From Pelomonas sp965229315 (lineage in GTDB: Bacteria > Pseudomonadota > Gammaproteobacteria > Burkholderiales > Burkholderiaceae_C): a DNA stretch of 64,000 bases. Positions 26,552-40,197 of this stretch are shown here, one piece after another (position 1 is the stretch's first letter; the number at the start of each line of letters is the position of its first letter). The notes beneath the pieces were generated by a model. The model did no database searches. It was given only the letters and a program-made list of their open reading frames with translations, and had not been told where the DNA came from. Position numbers and translations under genes: made by a program. The stretch is taken from assembly GCF_965229315.1 (NCBI RefSeq), contig NZ_CBDDJA010000002.1, positions 744,001-808,000 of the forward strand, given 5' to 3'.

Positions 26552-27562
26552 TCACGACGCCGCCCCCCCGTGCAGTGCGTGCCACGGCTGGGCGATGCGT
26601 TCGCGCAGCACGCGCTCGAAATGGCGCGGGTCGTGCGGCTTCAGCAGGCTGGCCTGGCGCGGCAGGTGCAGGTCGAACAGGCGTGACACCCAGAACCGCA
26701 GCGCTGCGGCGCGCAGCAGCGCCGGCAGCAGGCGGTGCTCGGCGCCCGACAGCGGCCGCACGGTCTCATAGGCCGCCACGAACACCGCCGCGCGGTCCTC
26801 CGCGAGGCGGCCGTCCGCGACGTCGATGCACCAGTCGTTCAGGCAGACGGCCAGGTCGAACAGCCAGGTGTCGACCCCGGCGAAGTAGAAGTCGAAGAAG
26901 CCCGTCAGCCGCTCACGGCCCGGGCGCTCGCCGGGTTCGAACATCACGTTGTCGCGGAACAGGTCGGCGTGGATGGGGCCCGAGTGCAGCTTCACGAGCT
27001 GGGCGTACTCGGCCGATGCGGCGAGCTGCTCCTGGTAGGCCAGCTCGCTGCGCAGCAACTCGGCCGCCTGGGCATCGAGGAAGGGCAGGATCTGCGGCAC
27101 CACCTCGCGCCACCAGGGCAGGCCGCGCAGGTTGGGCTGGTGCGGCGTGAAGTCCTGCCCCGCCAGATGCATGCGCGCCAGCGTGGCGCCGACCTGGCCG
27201 CAATGGAAGGCGTCCGGCGCGAGCTGGTGGCCGCCGTGCAGGCGGTCCACCAGGGCGGCGGGCTTGCCCGCCACGTGGAAGAGGATCTCGCCTGCGGCGT
27301 CGGCATGCGGCTCCGGCACCGGGATGCCGCGGCGCGCGAGGTGCTGCATCAGCCGCAGGTAGAACGGCAGCTGCTCGGCCGTCAGGCGCTCGAACAGCGT
27401 CAGCACGTAGCGGCCGCTCTGCCCGGCGTCCTGGCAGTCCAGGAAGTAGTTCGTGTTCTCGATGCCCGCGCCGATGCCGCGCAGCGACGTGAGCTGCCCG
27501 AGGGCGAGGTGGTCCAGCAGGGCTTGCGCTTGGCTCGCGCTGACTTCGGTGAAAACGGCCAT
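26552..27562 (-). CDS. thrB: Homoserine kinase, aminoglycoside-phosphotransferase type
   Basis: This 336-residue protein is the ThrB form related to APH kinases, not the GHMP form. It shows GIENTNYFLD near the N-terminus, the catalytic loop GPIHADLFRDNVMF and the metal-binding GFFDFYFAGVDTWLFDLA. It phosphorylates homoserine in threonine synthesis. Its stop overlaps the possible GTG start of the membrane protein gene downstream. DUF2782 and polA follow on its other side, the usual arrangement for betaproteobacteria. Confidence 0.92.
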   Translation of the reverse strand: MAVFTEVSASQAQALLDHLALGQLTSLRGIGAGIENTNYFLDCQDAGQSGRYVLTLFERLTAEQLPFYLRLMQHLARRGIPVPEPHADAAGEILFHVAGKPAALVDRLHGGHQLAPDAFHCGQVGATLARMHLAGQDFTPHQPNLRGLPWWREVVPQILPFLDAQAAELLRSELAYQEQLAASAEYAQLVKLHSGPIHADLFRDNVMFEPGERPGRERLTGFFDFYFAGVDTWLFDLAVCLNDWCIDVADGRLAEDRAAVFVAAYETVRPLSGAEHRLLPALLRAAALRFWVSRLFDLHLPRQASLLKPHDPRHFERVLRERIAQPWHALHGGAAS

Positions 27563-27598
27563 GGGGGTCCGGTGAAGCGGCCCGGGGGCCGCGCGTCA

Positions 27599-27892
27599 TC
27601 AGAAATTGAGCACTCGCCAGACCCGCGTGCCCGAACCGCTCTTGGGCAGGCCCGTGCCGGTGCCGCCGGCCGACTCGCGGCCCGCGTCGTTGACGACGAT
27701 CTCGTAGTCGGGCGCCTTGGTCAGCTTGTTCTTGACCGTGACCTTCTTGGTCTCGCCGCGCACCTTCAGCTCCTCGATGCGGACCTGGTCGTCCTCGGCC
27801 ACGGTGCGCTCCACCTTGGGCTCCGGCGGCGGTTCGGCCAGGACGCTCGTGCAGCAGGCGGCGAGCAGGAGGAGGGCGGTGAAGCGGCGCAT
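27599..27892 (-). CDS. DUF2782 periplasmic protein
   Basis: This 97-residue protein has a signal peptide (LLLLAACCTSVLA). A compact domain follows with VRIEELKVRGETKKVTVKN and a C-terminal GTRVWRVLNF, the DUF2782 signature. The ACC in the signal could act as a lipobox, so it may be a lipoprotein. The function is unknown; it sits between polA (divergent) and thrB, as in many related genomes. Confidence 0.78.
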   Translation of the reverse strand: MRRFTALLLLAACCTSVLAEPPPEPKVERTVAEDDQVRIEELKVRGETKKVTVKNKLTKAPDYEIVVNDAGRESAGGTGTGLPKSGSGTRVWRVLNF

Positions 27893-27934
27893 GCTGTCGA
27901 TTCTAGGCGGGGCGCTGCGGGACAATCTGTCACC

Positions 27935-30697
<2,763 letters not shown>

Positions 30698-30728
30698 CGC
30701 GTACTTTGGCGCATCGAGACCCCGGTTT

Positions 30729-30760
30729 TCCCCAATTTCCATAAATTAGGCAAAATGGGG
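30729..30760. promoter_or_regulatory. AT-rich promoter/operator region of the toxin-antitoxin pair
   Basis: This short AT-rich segment contains the small inverted repeat AATTT-CCAT-AAATT and is bounded by CCCC and GGGG. It lies just upstream of a GGGAG ribosome-binding site (30772-30776) and the antitoxin ATG. Autoregulated type II antitoxins usually bind such repeats. Confidence 0.4.
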
Positions 30761-30783
30761 GCATACCCAACGGGAGTGCAGCC

Positions 30784-31137
30784 ATGTCCGTCTTCCTTGA
30801 TCAGCCCGTCACCGGCCAGTTGCCCAGCGTGTCGGCCACGCAGCTGGTGGCCGGCATCCAGAAGGTCGGCCGCGCCGTGGCGGCCCATGGCGCGGTGCTC
30901 ATCACCAAGCACGACCAGCCGGCCTATGTGCTGATGTCGGTGGAGCGCTACCGCGAACTGCAGCGCGCCGCCGAGCCCGACCTGGGGGCGCTGGGCAGCG
31001 AGTTCGACGCGATGCTGGCGCGCATGCAGGGCCAGGGCGACGCGATGGCGGATGCCTTCGCGATGGCGCCCGACGCCGTTGGCGCCGCGGCCGTGAAGGC
31101 CGCCAAACCCCGCAAACCGGCGCGCAAGGCCGCCTGA
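30784..31137 (+). CDS. Phd/YefM-type antitoxin
   Basis: This 117-residue protein has an N-terminal half with the Phd/YefM DNA-binding pattern: VSATQLVAGIQKVGRAVAA, then HGAVLITKHDQPAYVLMSVERYREL. The C-terminal half is probably disordered, Ala/Met-rich and ends in a very basic AKPRKPARKAA tail. In type II systems such tails wrap the toxin. It is directly followed, with no gap, by a zeta-type kinase gene, so a toxin-antitoxin pair is the simplest reading. Confidence 0.78.
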   Translation: MSVFLDQPVTGQLPSVSATQLVAGIQKVGRAVAAHGAVLITKHDQPAYVLMSVERYRELQRAAEPDLGALGSEFDAMLARMQGQGDAMADAFAMAPDAVGAAAVKAAKPRKPARKAA

Positions 31138-31758
31138 GTGCCGGCCCGGCTCTTCGTGCTGGCCGGCGTCAATGGGGCCGGCAAGAGTTCGCTGGGCGGC
31201 GCGGCGTTGCAGGCCAGCGGCGCGGCGTTCTTCAACCCCGACATCGCCGCCGCCCGGCTGCGCGAGCAGCAGCCGGGCCTGTCGATGGAACAGGCCAACG
31301 GCCAGGCCTGGACGCTGGGCCGCCAAGGCCTCGAAAAGGCGCTTTCCGAAGGTCTGACCTATGCGTTCGAGACGACGCTGGGCGGCGCCAGCATCGCCAG
31401 GCTGCTGACCGAAGGCGCCAGGGCGGGCGCCGAAGTGCACATGTGGTTCGCGGGCCTGGCCACGCCGGAGCTGCACCTGCGCCGCATCGCCGCGCGCGTG
31501 GCGGCGGGCGGGCATGACATCCCACCCGCCAAGGTGCGCGAACGCTTCGACGCCAGCCGCAGCAACCTCGTGAAGCTCATGCCGCACCTCGCCAGCCTGC
31601 GCGTCTACGACAACAGCTTCGAGGCCGACCCGCGCCTGGGGCGCCGACCGCAGCCGGTGCTGCTGCTGCACCTGCAGGCGGGCCGCGTCATCGAGCATGC
31701 GCCGCTGCGCAGCATCCCCGCCTGGGCCAAACCGCTGCTGGCGGCGGCGCTGCGTTGA
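31138..31758 (+). CDS. Zeta-toxin-type P-loop kinase
   Basis: This 206-residue protein has a Walker A GVNGAGKSS at residues 10-18, FFNPDIAA where zeta toxins bind the sugar nucleotide, and AFETTLGG, the conserved Glu/Thr segment. An Arg-bearing lid follows (RRIAARVAAGGHDIP, RERFDASRSNL). Zeta toxins phosphorylate UDP-N-acetylglucosamine and block cell-wall synthesis. The GTG start at 31138 immediately follows the antitoxin stop. Its usual partner is an epsilon-type antitoxin; here it sits with a Phd/YefM protein instead. Confidence 0.8.
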   Translation: MPARLFVLAGVNGAGKSSLGGAALQASGAAFFNPDIAAARLREQQPGLSMEQANGQAWTLGRQGLEKALSEGLTYAFETTLGGASIARLLTEGARAGAEVHMWFAGLATPELHLRRIAARVAAGGHDIPPAKVRERFDASRSNLVKLMPHLASLRVYDNSFEADPRLGRRPQPVLLLHLQAGRVIEHAPLRSIPAWAKPLLAAALR

Positions 31759-31789
31759 CTATCATCAGCTTCTCAACGAGGGAGGGGTG

Positions 31790-32416
31790 ATGCAGGTCCT
31801 GCTGGTCGATGGTTTTCCGATGGTGCGCGCCGCGCTCACCGGCCTGATCGAGCAGCATTTCGCCGGTGCGCAGGTGCTGGGCGTGGACAGCGTCGCCGCG
31901 GCGCGCGAGGCGCTGGTGCAGGCCCAGCCGCGCCTGGTGCTGCTGGACCTGCGCATGGACGGCGGCTTCGAGCTGCTGCAGCAAATCCACCGCGAACACC
32001 TGCTGCTGCCGGTGGTCGTCATCTCCGGCAGCGACGGCACCGAGGAGGCGCTGCAGGCGCTGGGCGCCGGCGCGATGGGCTATGTGCCCGAGCGCAGCGA
32101 CCTGAACACGCTGGTGCAGGCGCTGCACCTGGTGCTGGCGGGCGGCACCTATGTGCCGCCTTTGAAGCCCCGCGTCGACGAGCTGACGCCCCCTGCGACC
32201 GCGAATGCGCCCACCCCGGGCGACTGGGCTGAACTGCCGCTGACGCCGCGCCAGAAGCACGTGCTGCACCTGCTGACGCAAGGCCTGTCCAACAAGCTCA
32301 TCGCCCGTGAGCTGGGCGTCAGCGTGGAGACCGTGAAGGACCATGTCGCCGCCGTGCTGAAGGCACTGGGCGTGACCTCGCGCACGCAGGCCGTCGTGGC
32401 GGCGCAGAAGCGCTAG
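31790..32416 (+). CDS. LuxR-family response regulator
   Basis: This 208-residue protein has a receiver domain at residues 1-115 with the phosphorylation site VLLDLRMDGG and the switch Ser in VVISGSDG. A LuxR-type HTH occupies residues 145-205 (LTPRQKHVLHLLTQGLSNKLIARELGVSVETVKDHV). Only one acid is kept in the usual N-terminal acidic pair (LLVDG), which may weaken phosphorylation. GAGGGAGGGG precedes the ATG. No sensor kinase is adjacent, so its partner lies elsewhere. Its stop overlaps the amidase stop on the other strand by 4 bp. Confidence 0.85.
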   Translation: MQVLLVDGFPMVRAALTGLIEQHFAGAQVLGVDSVAAAREALVQAQPRLVLLDLRMDGGFELLQQIHREHLLLPVVVISGSDGTEEALQALGAGAMGYVPERSDLNTLVQALHLVLAGGTYVPPLKPRVDELTPPATANAPTPGDWAELPLTPRQKHVLHLLTQGLSNKLIARELGVSVETVKDHVAAVLKALGVTSRTQAVVAAQKR

Positions 32417-32997
32417 AGCTTCCTGGCCACCTCGGCCTTGAACCAGCCCGTCGCCAGGTAGGCGTCGTAGAAATTCCTGCCCGGGCAGACCGTCTGGTGG
32501 CTGAAGTCCTTGTGGCTGGCGATCGCGTCCACACCCAGGTGGTGGGTGTGCGCCAGCCACGCGGTCAGCGCCACGGCGGCGTCGAGTTGCGCGGGCGTGG
32601 GCTGCTGTTCCTCGAAGTTGCCCAGCAGCATGACGAGGGCGTGGCCGCGCGGGTCGTACTCGGTGTTGGTGTCGCCCGCCTGCGCGAGCGGCCGGGCCGC
32701 GTAGATGCGGCCGTCCGGCGCGATGACGTAGTGGTAGGGAATGTCCGACCAGTGCTTGGTCTGGCGCGACCACTGCTGCAGCCGGCGCAGGTAGGCCGGC
32801 ACGTCCGCGCCGTCGTGCCAGATCTCGCCCTGGTGGTGCAGCGTGATGTGGGTGATGCGCTGCGGTGCGGCGCTCGCCGGGGCCGTCGCGCCGCCCCAGG
32901 CCTCGACAGCGACGATGGGCGGCGCGGGCACGGGAGCGGGGGGCGGGCCCGCGCAGCCCGCGAGCGCCAGCAGCAGCGCGAGGGCCAGCGCCTTCAT
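32413..32997 (-). CDS. Lipoprotein N-acetylmuramoyl-L-alanine amidase (PGRP/AmpD-like)
   Basis: This 194-residue protein has a lipoprotein signal (LALALLLALAGC lipobox) and a Pro/Ala linker. An amidase_2/PGRP domain follows with zinc ligands His in THITLHHQ, His in IASHKDF and Cys in TVCPGRNFYD. It would cleave the amide between muramic acid and L-Ala in peptidoglycan or its fragments, from a membrane anchor in the periplasm. The ATG overlaps the xdhB stop (ATGA), so it is translationally coupled to purine-catabolism genes, an unexpected pairing. Confidence 0.87.
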   Translation of the reverse strand: MKALALALLLALAGCAGPPPAPVPAPPIVAVEAWGGATAPASAAPQRITHITLHHQGEIWHDGADVPAYLRRLQQWSRQTKHWSDIPYHYVIAPDGRIYAARPLAQAGDTNTEYDPRGHALVMLLGNFEEQQPTPAQLDAAVALTAWLAHTHHLGVDAIASHKDFSHQTVCPGRNFYDAYLATGWFKAEVARKL

Positions 32998-35312
32998 CGC
33001 ACGGCGTCGATGGCGCTCAGCACCGCCTCGGCCGTGGCCGGCGCGCGCAACGGCGGGTCGCACCTCTCGGGGCCGCAGGCCGCGCAGGCGTCCTTGATGG
33101 CCAGCAGGGCCGCAAAGCCCAGCAGCAGTGGTGGTTCGCCCACGGCCTTGCTGCGGTGGATAGTCTCGCTGGCGTTGGCCACGCCGAACAGCTCGGTACG
33201 GAACTCCGGCGGGCAGTCGTTGGCGGTCGGGATCTTGTAGGTGCTGGGCGCGTGCGTCGTCAGCAGGCCCGTGACCGGGTGCCACACCAGCTCCTCCATC
33301 GTCAGCCAGCCCATGCCCTGGATGAAGCCGCCTTCGATCTGGCCGATGTCCAGCGCGGGGTTCAGGCTGCTGCCCACGTCGTGCAGCAGGTCGGCGCGCG
33401 TGATGCGGCTCTCCCCGGTCAGCGTGTCCACCAGCGCCTCGCAGACCGCGCCGCCCCAGGCGTAGTAGTAGAAGGGGTGGCCTTGCAGCTTGGCGCGGTC
33501 CCAGTGCAGGCCGGGCGTGGCGTAGAAGCCGTCGCTCCAGAGCTGGATGCGCTTCAGGTAGGCCGCGGCGACCAGGCTGTCGAACGACTCGCTCTGCCCG
33601 CCGCCGCTGACCTGGCCGCCCTCGAATGCCACCAGTTCCGGCGCGCAGCCCAGGCGCTCGGCCGCGAAGGCCGTCAGCCGCGCCTTGATCTTGCGCGCCG
33701 CGTCCTGGGCGGCCTTGCCGTTCAGGTCGCTGCCGGTGGACGCCGCCGTGGCGGACGTGTTGGCGACCTTGCTGGTGTCGGTCGCCGAGCAGCGCACGCG
33801 GCTCAAGGGCAGGCCCAACTCGTGCGCGACGACCTGCGCGACCTTGGTGTTCAGCCCCTGGCCCATCTCCGTGCCGCCGTGGTTCACCAGCACCGAGCCG
33901 TCGGTGTAGACGTGCACCAATGCGCCGGCCTGGTTCAGATGGGCGACGTTGAACGAGATGCCGAACTTGACCGGCGTGAAGGCCAGGCCCTTCTTCAGCA
34001 CCGGGCTCGCCGCATTGAACGCGGCGATCTCGGCACGGCGCTCGGCGTAGCGGCTGCTGGCCAGCAGTTGCGCCGTCAGTGGCTGGGCGTGCAGCTCCTC
34101 GACGGGCTGGCCGTAGGGCGTCACGTCGTTGCCGCGCGAATAGAAGTTGCGCTCGCGCACGACGGTGCCATCCACGCCGAGCTGGCGGGCGATGCCGTCC
34201 AGGATCATCTCGACGGCGATGGCGCCCTGCGGCCCGCCGAAGCCGCGGAAGGCGGTGTTGCTCTGCGTGTTCGTCTTCGCGCAGTAGCCGTGCATGGCGA
34301 TGTGCGGCAGCCAGTAGGCGTTGTCGAAGTGGCACAGCGCGCGGGCCATGACCGGCGCGGACAGGTCGGCGCTGTGGCCGGCGTTGGAGACCAGGTCGAT
34401 GTCGGCGGCGAGGATGCGGCCATCGGCGTCGAAGCCCACGTCCCAGCGGTAGTCGAAGCCGTGACGCCGGCCGGTGACGAGGAAGTCGTCGTCGCGGTCC
34501 ACGCGCAGCTTGACGGGCTTTTTCAGCTTCAGCGACGCGATGGCGGCCACGCAGGCGAACAGCGCCGACTGGCTTTCCTTGCCGCCAAAGCCGCCGCCCA
34601 TGCGCCGGCACTGCACGACGACGCGGTGGGCGTGCCAGCCCAGGCAATGCGCCACGAGTTGCTGCATCTCGCTCGGGTGCTGCGTGGAGCAGTGCACGAG
34701 CAGGCCCTCGCCGCCTTCCTGCGGCACGGCCAGGCTGATCTGGCCTTCCAGGTAGAACTGTTCCTGGCCGCCCAGGCTCCAGGTACCTTGCAGGCGGTGC
34801 GGCGCGGTGGCCAGGTGTTCGGCCGGCTCGCCGCGCGTGAGGTGCATGGGCGGCAACACGTACTGGCCGATGGCGTGGGCCGCGAGCGCCGTCAGCACCG
34901 GCGGCAGCGGCTCGGCCTGGATGACCTGTTTCGCCAGCCCCGCCGCGCGCCGCGCCAGCTCGCGGTCCGTCGCGATGACGGCGAACACCGGCTGGCCGAC
35001 ATAGCGCAGCTCGTCGGCCGCCAGGATGGGGTCGTCGTGCAGCAGCGGGCCGCAGTTGTTCTGCGCCGGGATGTCGGCCGCCGTCAGCACGGCGACGACG
35101 CCGGGCATGCGCCGGATGCGTGCCACGTCGATGCCGGTCAGCTTGCCATGCGCGAGCGGCGACAGGCCCAGCGCCGCATGCAGCGTGCCGGCTGGCTCGG
35201 GCAGGTCATCGGTATAGGGCGCCGCGCCGCTGACGTGCAGGTGGGCGGACTCGTGCGGCGTGGACGTGCCGACCACCGGCTGCAGCCCGGGCAGCAGTTC
35301 AGGCTTGTTCAT
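32994..35312 (-). CDS. xdhB: Xanthine dehydrogenase, molybdopterin-binding subunit
   Basis: This 772-residue protein is the large XdhB subunit. It shows GGQEQFYLEGQ (Mo-pterin contact), MGGGFGGKES, SNTAFRGFGGPQGA and the late catalytic-Glu motif KAVGEPPLLLG. Together with XdhA it oxidises hypoxanthine to xanthine and urate. Its ATG overlaps the xdhA stop by 4 bp. The maturation factor XdhC, usually the next gene, is not in the window; a peptidoglycan amidase occupies that position. Confidence 0.95.
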   Translation of the reverse strand: MNKPELLPGLQPVVGTSTPHESAHLHVSGAAPYTDDLPEPAGTLHAALGLSPLAHGKLTGIDVARIRRMPGVVAVLTAADIPAQNNCGPLLHDDPILAADELRYVGQPVFAVIATDRELARRAAGLAKQVIQAEPLPPVLTALAAHAIGQYVLPPMHLTRGEPAEHLATAPHRLQGTWSLGGQEQFYLEGQISLAVPQEGGEGLLVHCSTQHPSEMQQLVAHCLGWHAHRVVVQCRRMGGGFGGKESQSALFACVAAIASLKLKKPVKLRVDRDDDFLVTGRRHGFDYRWDVGFDADGRILAADIDLVSNAGHSADLSAPVMARALCHFDNAYWLPHIAMHGYCAKTNTQSNTAFRGFGGPQGAIAVEMILDGIARQLGVDGTVVRERNFYSRGNDVTPYGQPVEELHAQPLTAQLLASSRYAERRAEIAAFNAASPVLKKGLAFTPVKFGISFNVAHLNQAGALVHVYTDGSVLVNHGGTEMGQGLNTKVAQVVAHELGLPLSRVRCSATDTSKVANTSATAASTGSDLNGKAAQDAARKIKARLTAFAAERLGCAPELVAFEGGQVSGGGQSESFDSLVAAAYLKRIQLWSDGFYATPGLHWDRAKLQGHPFYYYAWGGAVCEALVDTLTGESRITRADLLHDVGSSLNPALDIGQIEGGFIQGMGWLTMEELVWHPVTGLLTTHAPSTYKIPTANDCPPEFRTELFGVANASETIHRSKAVGEPPLLLGFAALLAIKDACAACGPERCDPPLRAPATAEAVLSAIDAVR

Positions 35313-36796
35313 GCCGGCTCCTCCTGCATCGATGGCCAGATGCCGATGGGCACCGTGCGAGCGCCGCCGGTCTCCAGCCACAGCTTGGTGAACAGGTTCT
35401 GCGCGACCTTCATCCGGTACGCGCTCGATGCGCGCATGTCGGTCATGGGCTTGAAGTCCTGCGGCAGCGCGGCAGCGGCGGCCTTCGCAGCGGGTTCGCT
35501 CCAGGGCTGGCCCACCACGGCGGCTTCGGCAGCAGCCGCGCGCTTGACGATGCCGGCCATGCCGCCGAAGGCGAAGCGCGCCTCGCGCACCACGCCGGCC
35601 TCGACGCGCAGCGCCAGCACGGCGCAGACGGCCGAGATGTCGCTGTCGTGCCGCTTGGCGATCTTGTGCGCGCTGAAGCGCCAGTCGCTGGTCGGCAGCG
35701 GCACGTGCAGCGCCTCGATGAACTCGCCGGGCTGCAGGTCCTTCTTCATGTAGTCCAGGTAGAAGTCCTGCAGCCTGAGCCGGCGCTGCTGCGTGCCGCG
35801 GCGCAGGATCACGTCCGCACCCAGCGCGATCAGCGCCGGGGCGCCGTCGCCGATGGGCGAGCCGTTGGCGATGTTGCCGCCCAGCGTGCCGGCATGGCGC
35901 ACCGGCGGCGACGCGAAGCGCAGCCACAGCTCGCGCAAGCGCGGCACGGCGGCGGTCAGCGCGGCCCAGCTGTCTTCCAGCGTCGCGGCCGCGCCAATCC
36001 AAAGGCCGTCGCTTTCGTTGCGGATCTCGCGCAGCTCGGCCACGCGGCCGGTGTAGATCACATCGCCCAGGTCGCGGAACTGCTTGTTCACCCACAGCCC
36101 CACGTCCGTGGAGCCGGCCAGCAGCGTGGCCTGGGGGCAGGTCTCGCGCAGCAGCGCGAGGTCGTGGATGCTGTGCGGTGCATGGAAGCGGGCGCCGGCC
36201 TGGCTGTAGTCCAACGGGGTATCGGCGGCCAGTGCGCGCAGCGCGTCGACGATGGGCTCGCGCGGCAGACAGCGGGGGGGCGCCTCGAACATGCGCTCGC
36301 TGGCGTCCAGGATGGGTCGGTAGCCGGTGCAGCGGCACAGGTTGCCGGCCAGCGCGTCGGCCAGCTGCTGGCGCGTGGGCGTGGTGCCGGCGGCCTGGTG
36401 GCTCTCGTAGCAAGCCGTCATCGTCATGACGAAGCCAGGCGTGCAGAAGCCGCACTGCGAGCCATGGCAGTCCACCAGCGCCTGCTGGGCGGGGTTGAGC
36501 TGGCCGGGGCTGCCCACATCTTCCACGGTCAGCAGCGCGCGCCCGTCCAGCGTGGGCAGGAACTGCGTGCAGGCGTTGACGTTGCGCAGCTGCAACTGGC
36601 CGTCTGCGCCCAGCTCGCCCTGGATGACGGTGCAGGCGCCGCAGTCGCCCTCGGCGCAGCCTTCCTTGGTGCCGGTGCAGCCGGCATGCTCGCGCAGGTA
36701 CTGCAGGACGGTGGTCGTCGGCGGCAGGTGGGCCACCTCGACGATCTCGCCGCGGTGGAAAAAGCGCACAGGTCGAGTGTTGTGTCGGGTCTTCAT
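35309..36796 (-). CDS. xdhA: Xanthine dehydrogenase, FeS/FAD subunit
   Basis: This 495-residue protein has a plant-type [2Fe-2S] domain (GCTGTKEGCAEGDCGACTV) and the second cluster domain (CGFCTPGF, NLCRCTGYRPI). The FAD domain contains LLAGSTDVGLWV and HAGTLGGNIANGSPIGD. It passes electrons from the Mo site in XdhB to NAD. The ATG at 36796 gives the usual family start. It is divergent from guaD with only 39 bp between the two start codons. Confidence 0.94.
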   Translation of the reverse strand: MKTRHNTRPVRFFHRGEIVEVAHLPPTTTVLQYLREHAGCTGTKEGCAEGDCGACTVIQGELGADGQLQLRNVNACTQFLPTLDGRALLTVEDVGSPGQLNPAQQALVDCHGSQCGFCTPGFVMTMTACYESHQAAGTTPTRQQLADALAGNLCRCTGYRPILDASERMFEAPPRCLPREPIVDALRALAADTPLDYSQAGARFHAPHSIHDLALLRETCPQATLLAGSTDVGLWVNKQFRDLGDVIYTGRVAELREIRNESDGLWIGAAATLEDSWAALTAAVPRLRELWLRFASPPVRHAGTLGGNIANGSPIGDGAPALIALGADVILRRGTQQRRLRLQDFYLDYMKKDLQPGEFIEALHVPLPTSDWRFSAHKIAKRHDSDISAVCAVLALRVEAGVVREARFAFGGMAGIVKRAAAAEAAVVGQPWSEPAAKAAAAALPQDFKPMTDMRASSAYRMKVAQNLFTKLWLETGGARTVPIGIWPSMQEEPA

Positions 36797-36835
36797 GCTG
36801 CTCCGAATTGTCGGGCGTTGCCTCAGAATTGCCAC

Positions 36836-38143
36836 ATGAGTTTTACTAACCAGGAAAAATTCGTTCAGAGTCCGCGCCGATGGGCCTTGCGGGGCGATCT
36901 GCTGGACTTCACCGCCGCACCGGCCTGGGGCGACACCGCCTCGCCCGCGGTGCGTTTCGACCGCGACCACTGGCTGCTGATCGAGGACGGCCGCATCGTC
37001 GGGCGCCAGGCGGCAGCACCGGACGACACCTGGGTCCGCAAGGACCATGCCGGCCACCTGGTGCTGCCCGGCTTCATCGACACCCACGTGCACTGCCCGC
37101 AGCTGGAGGTCATCGCCTCGTATGGCACCGAGCTGCTGGACTGGCTCAAGCGCTACACCTTCCCGGCCGAATGCGCGTTCGCCGACCCCGAGCGCAGTCG
37201 CGTCGGCGCCGAGGTGTTCCTGGACGCGCTGCTGGCCAGCGGCACGACGTCGGCGGTGGTCTTCCCGACCGTGCACAAGACCTCGGCCGAGGCGCTGTTC
37301 GACGGCGCGGCCCGGCGCGGCATGCGCCTCGTCACCGGCAAGGTGCTGATGGATCGCCACGCGCCGGACGGCCTGCGTGACGACGTCGTGCAGGCCGAGC
37401 GGGACTGCATCGACCTGATCGACCGCTTCCACGGCCGCGACCGGCTGGCCTACGCCGTCACCGTGCGCTTCGCCCCCACCAGCACGCCGGAGCAGCTCGC
37501 CATGGCCGGCGCGCTGTGCCGCGCCGACGCCAGCCTCTACATGCAGACCCACGTGGCCGAGAACCGCGCCGAGGTCGCCTGGGTGGCCGAGCTGTACCCC
37601 GATGCGCGCAGCTACCTGGACGTGTATGAGCGCGTGGGCCTGGTGCACGAGCGCGCCGTGCTGGCCCACGGCATCTGGCTGGACGAGGCCGACAAGCGGC
37701 TGCTGGCCAGCCGTGGCGCGCAGGTGGCGCATTGCCCGTCCAGCAACCTGTTCCTGGGCAGCGGGCTGTTCGACTGGCCCGGCGCGTCCTTCAACGTCAG
37801 CCTGGCCAGCGACGTGGGCGGCGGCACCAGCTTGAGCCTGCAGCGCAACCTGCAGGACGCCTACAAGATCCAGGCCTTGCGCGGCGAACGCCTCACCGCC
37901 TGGGCCGGCCTGCACGCCGCCACGCGAGGCGCGGCCGAGGCGTTGCGGCTGGGCCACGAGATCGGCGGCCTGTCGGTGGGCCAGACGGCCGACATCTGCG
38001 TCTGGCACTGGTCGCAAGGCCCCGTGGCCCAGTTGCGCGACGGCGTGGCCCGCGAGCTGCACGAGCGCGTGTTCGCGTGGATGACGCTGGCCGACGAGCG
38101 CAACCTCGCCGCCTGCTACGTGGCGGGCGAGCCCATGCTCTGA
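36836..38143 (+). CDS. guaD: Guanine deaminase
   Basis: This 435-residue amidohydrolase has FIDTHVHCPQLEVIASYG (metal-binding HxH), TFPAECAF, QTHVAENRAEV (metal His), AHGIWLDEAD and SLASDVGGGTSLSLQ (catalytic Asp). It converts guanine to xanthine, which feeds the xanthine dehydrogenase encoded divergently. The location and short shared intergenic region suggest co-regulation of guanine breakdown. Confidence 0.94.
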   Translation: MSFTNQEKFVQSPRRWALRGDLLDFTAAPAWGDTASPAVRFDRDHWLLIEDGRIVGRQAAAPDDTWVRKDHAGHLVLPGFIDTHVHCPQLEVIASYGTELLDWLKRYTFPAECAFADPERSRVGAEVFLDALLASGTTSAVVFPTVHKTSAEALFDGAARRGMRLVTGKVLMDRHAPDGLRDDVVQAERDCIDLIDRFHGRDRLAYAVTVRFAPTSTPEQLAMAGALCRADASLYMQTHVAENRAEVAWVAELYPDARSYLDVYERVGLVHERAVLAHGIWLDEADKRLLASRGAQVAHCPSSNLFLGSGLFDWPGASFNVSLASDVGGGTSLSLQRNLQDAYKIQALRGERLTAWAGLHAATRGAAEALRLGHEIGGLSVGQTADICVWHWSQGPVAQLRDGVARELHERVFAWMTLADERNLAACYVAGEPML

Positions 38144-38239
38144 ACCGTCTGTCCCTCGGATCCGCCGCTTCGTCACAACCCTGATGGCGTCGGCGACGAT
38201 GCTGGCTAGAGTCTGCCCACTTCATTGAACGGAGACGCC

Positions 38240-40177
<1,938 letters not shown>

Positions 40178-40197
40178 GACCGAAGAAGGAGAACGCG

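Noticed and set aside
26735..27934. In-frame 400-codon extension upstream of polA
   Set aside because: It is antisense to thrB and DUF2782 and does not resemble polymerase; the family N-terminus begins at 27935.
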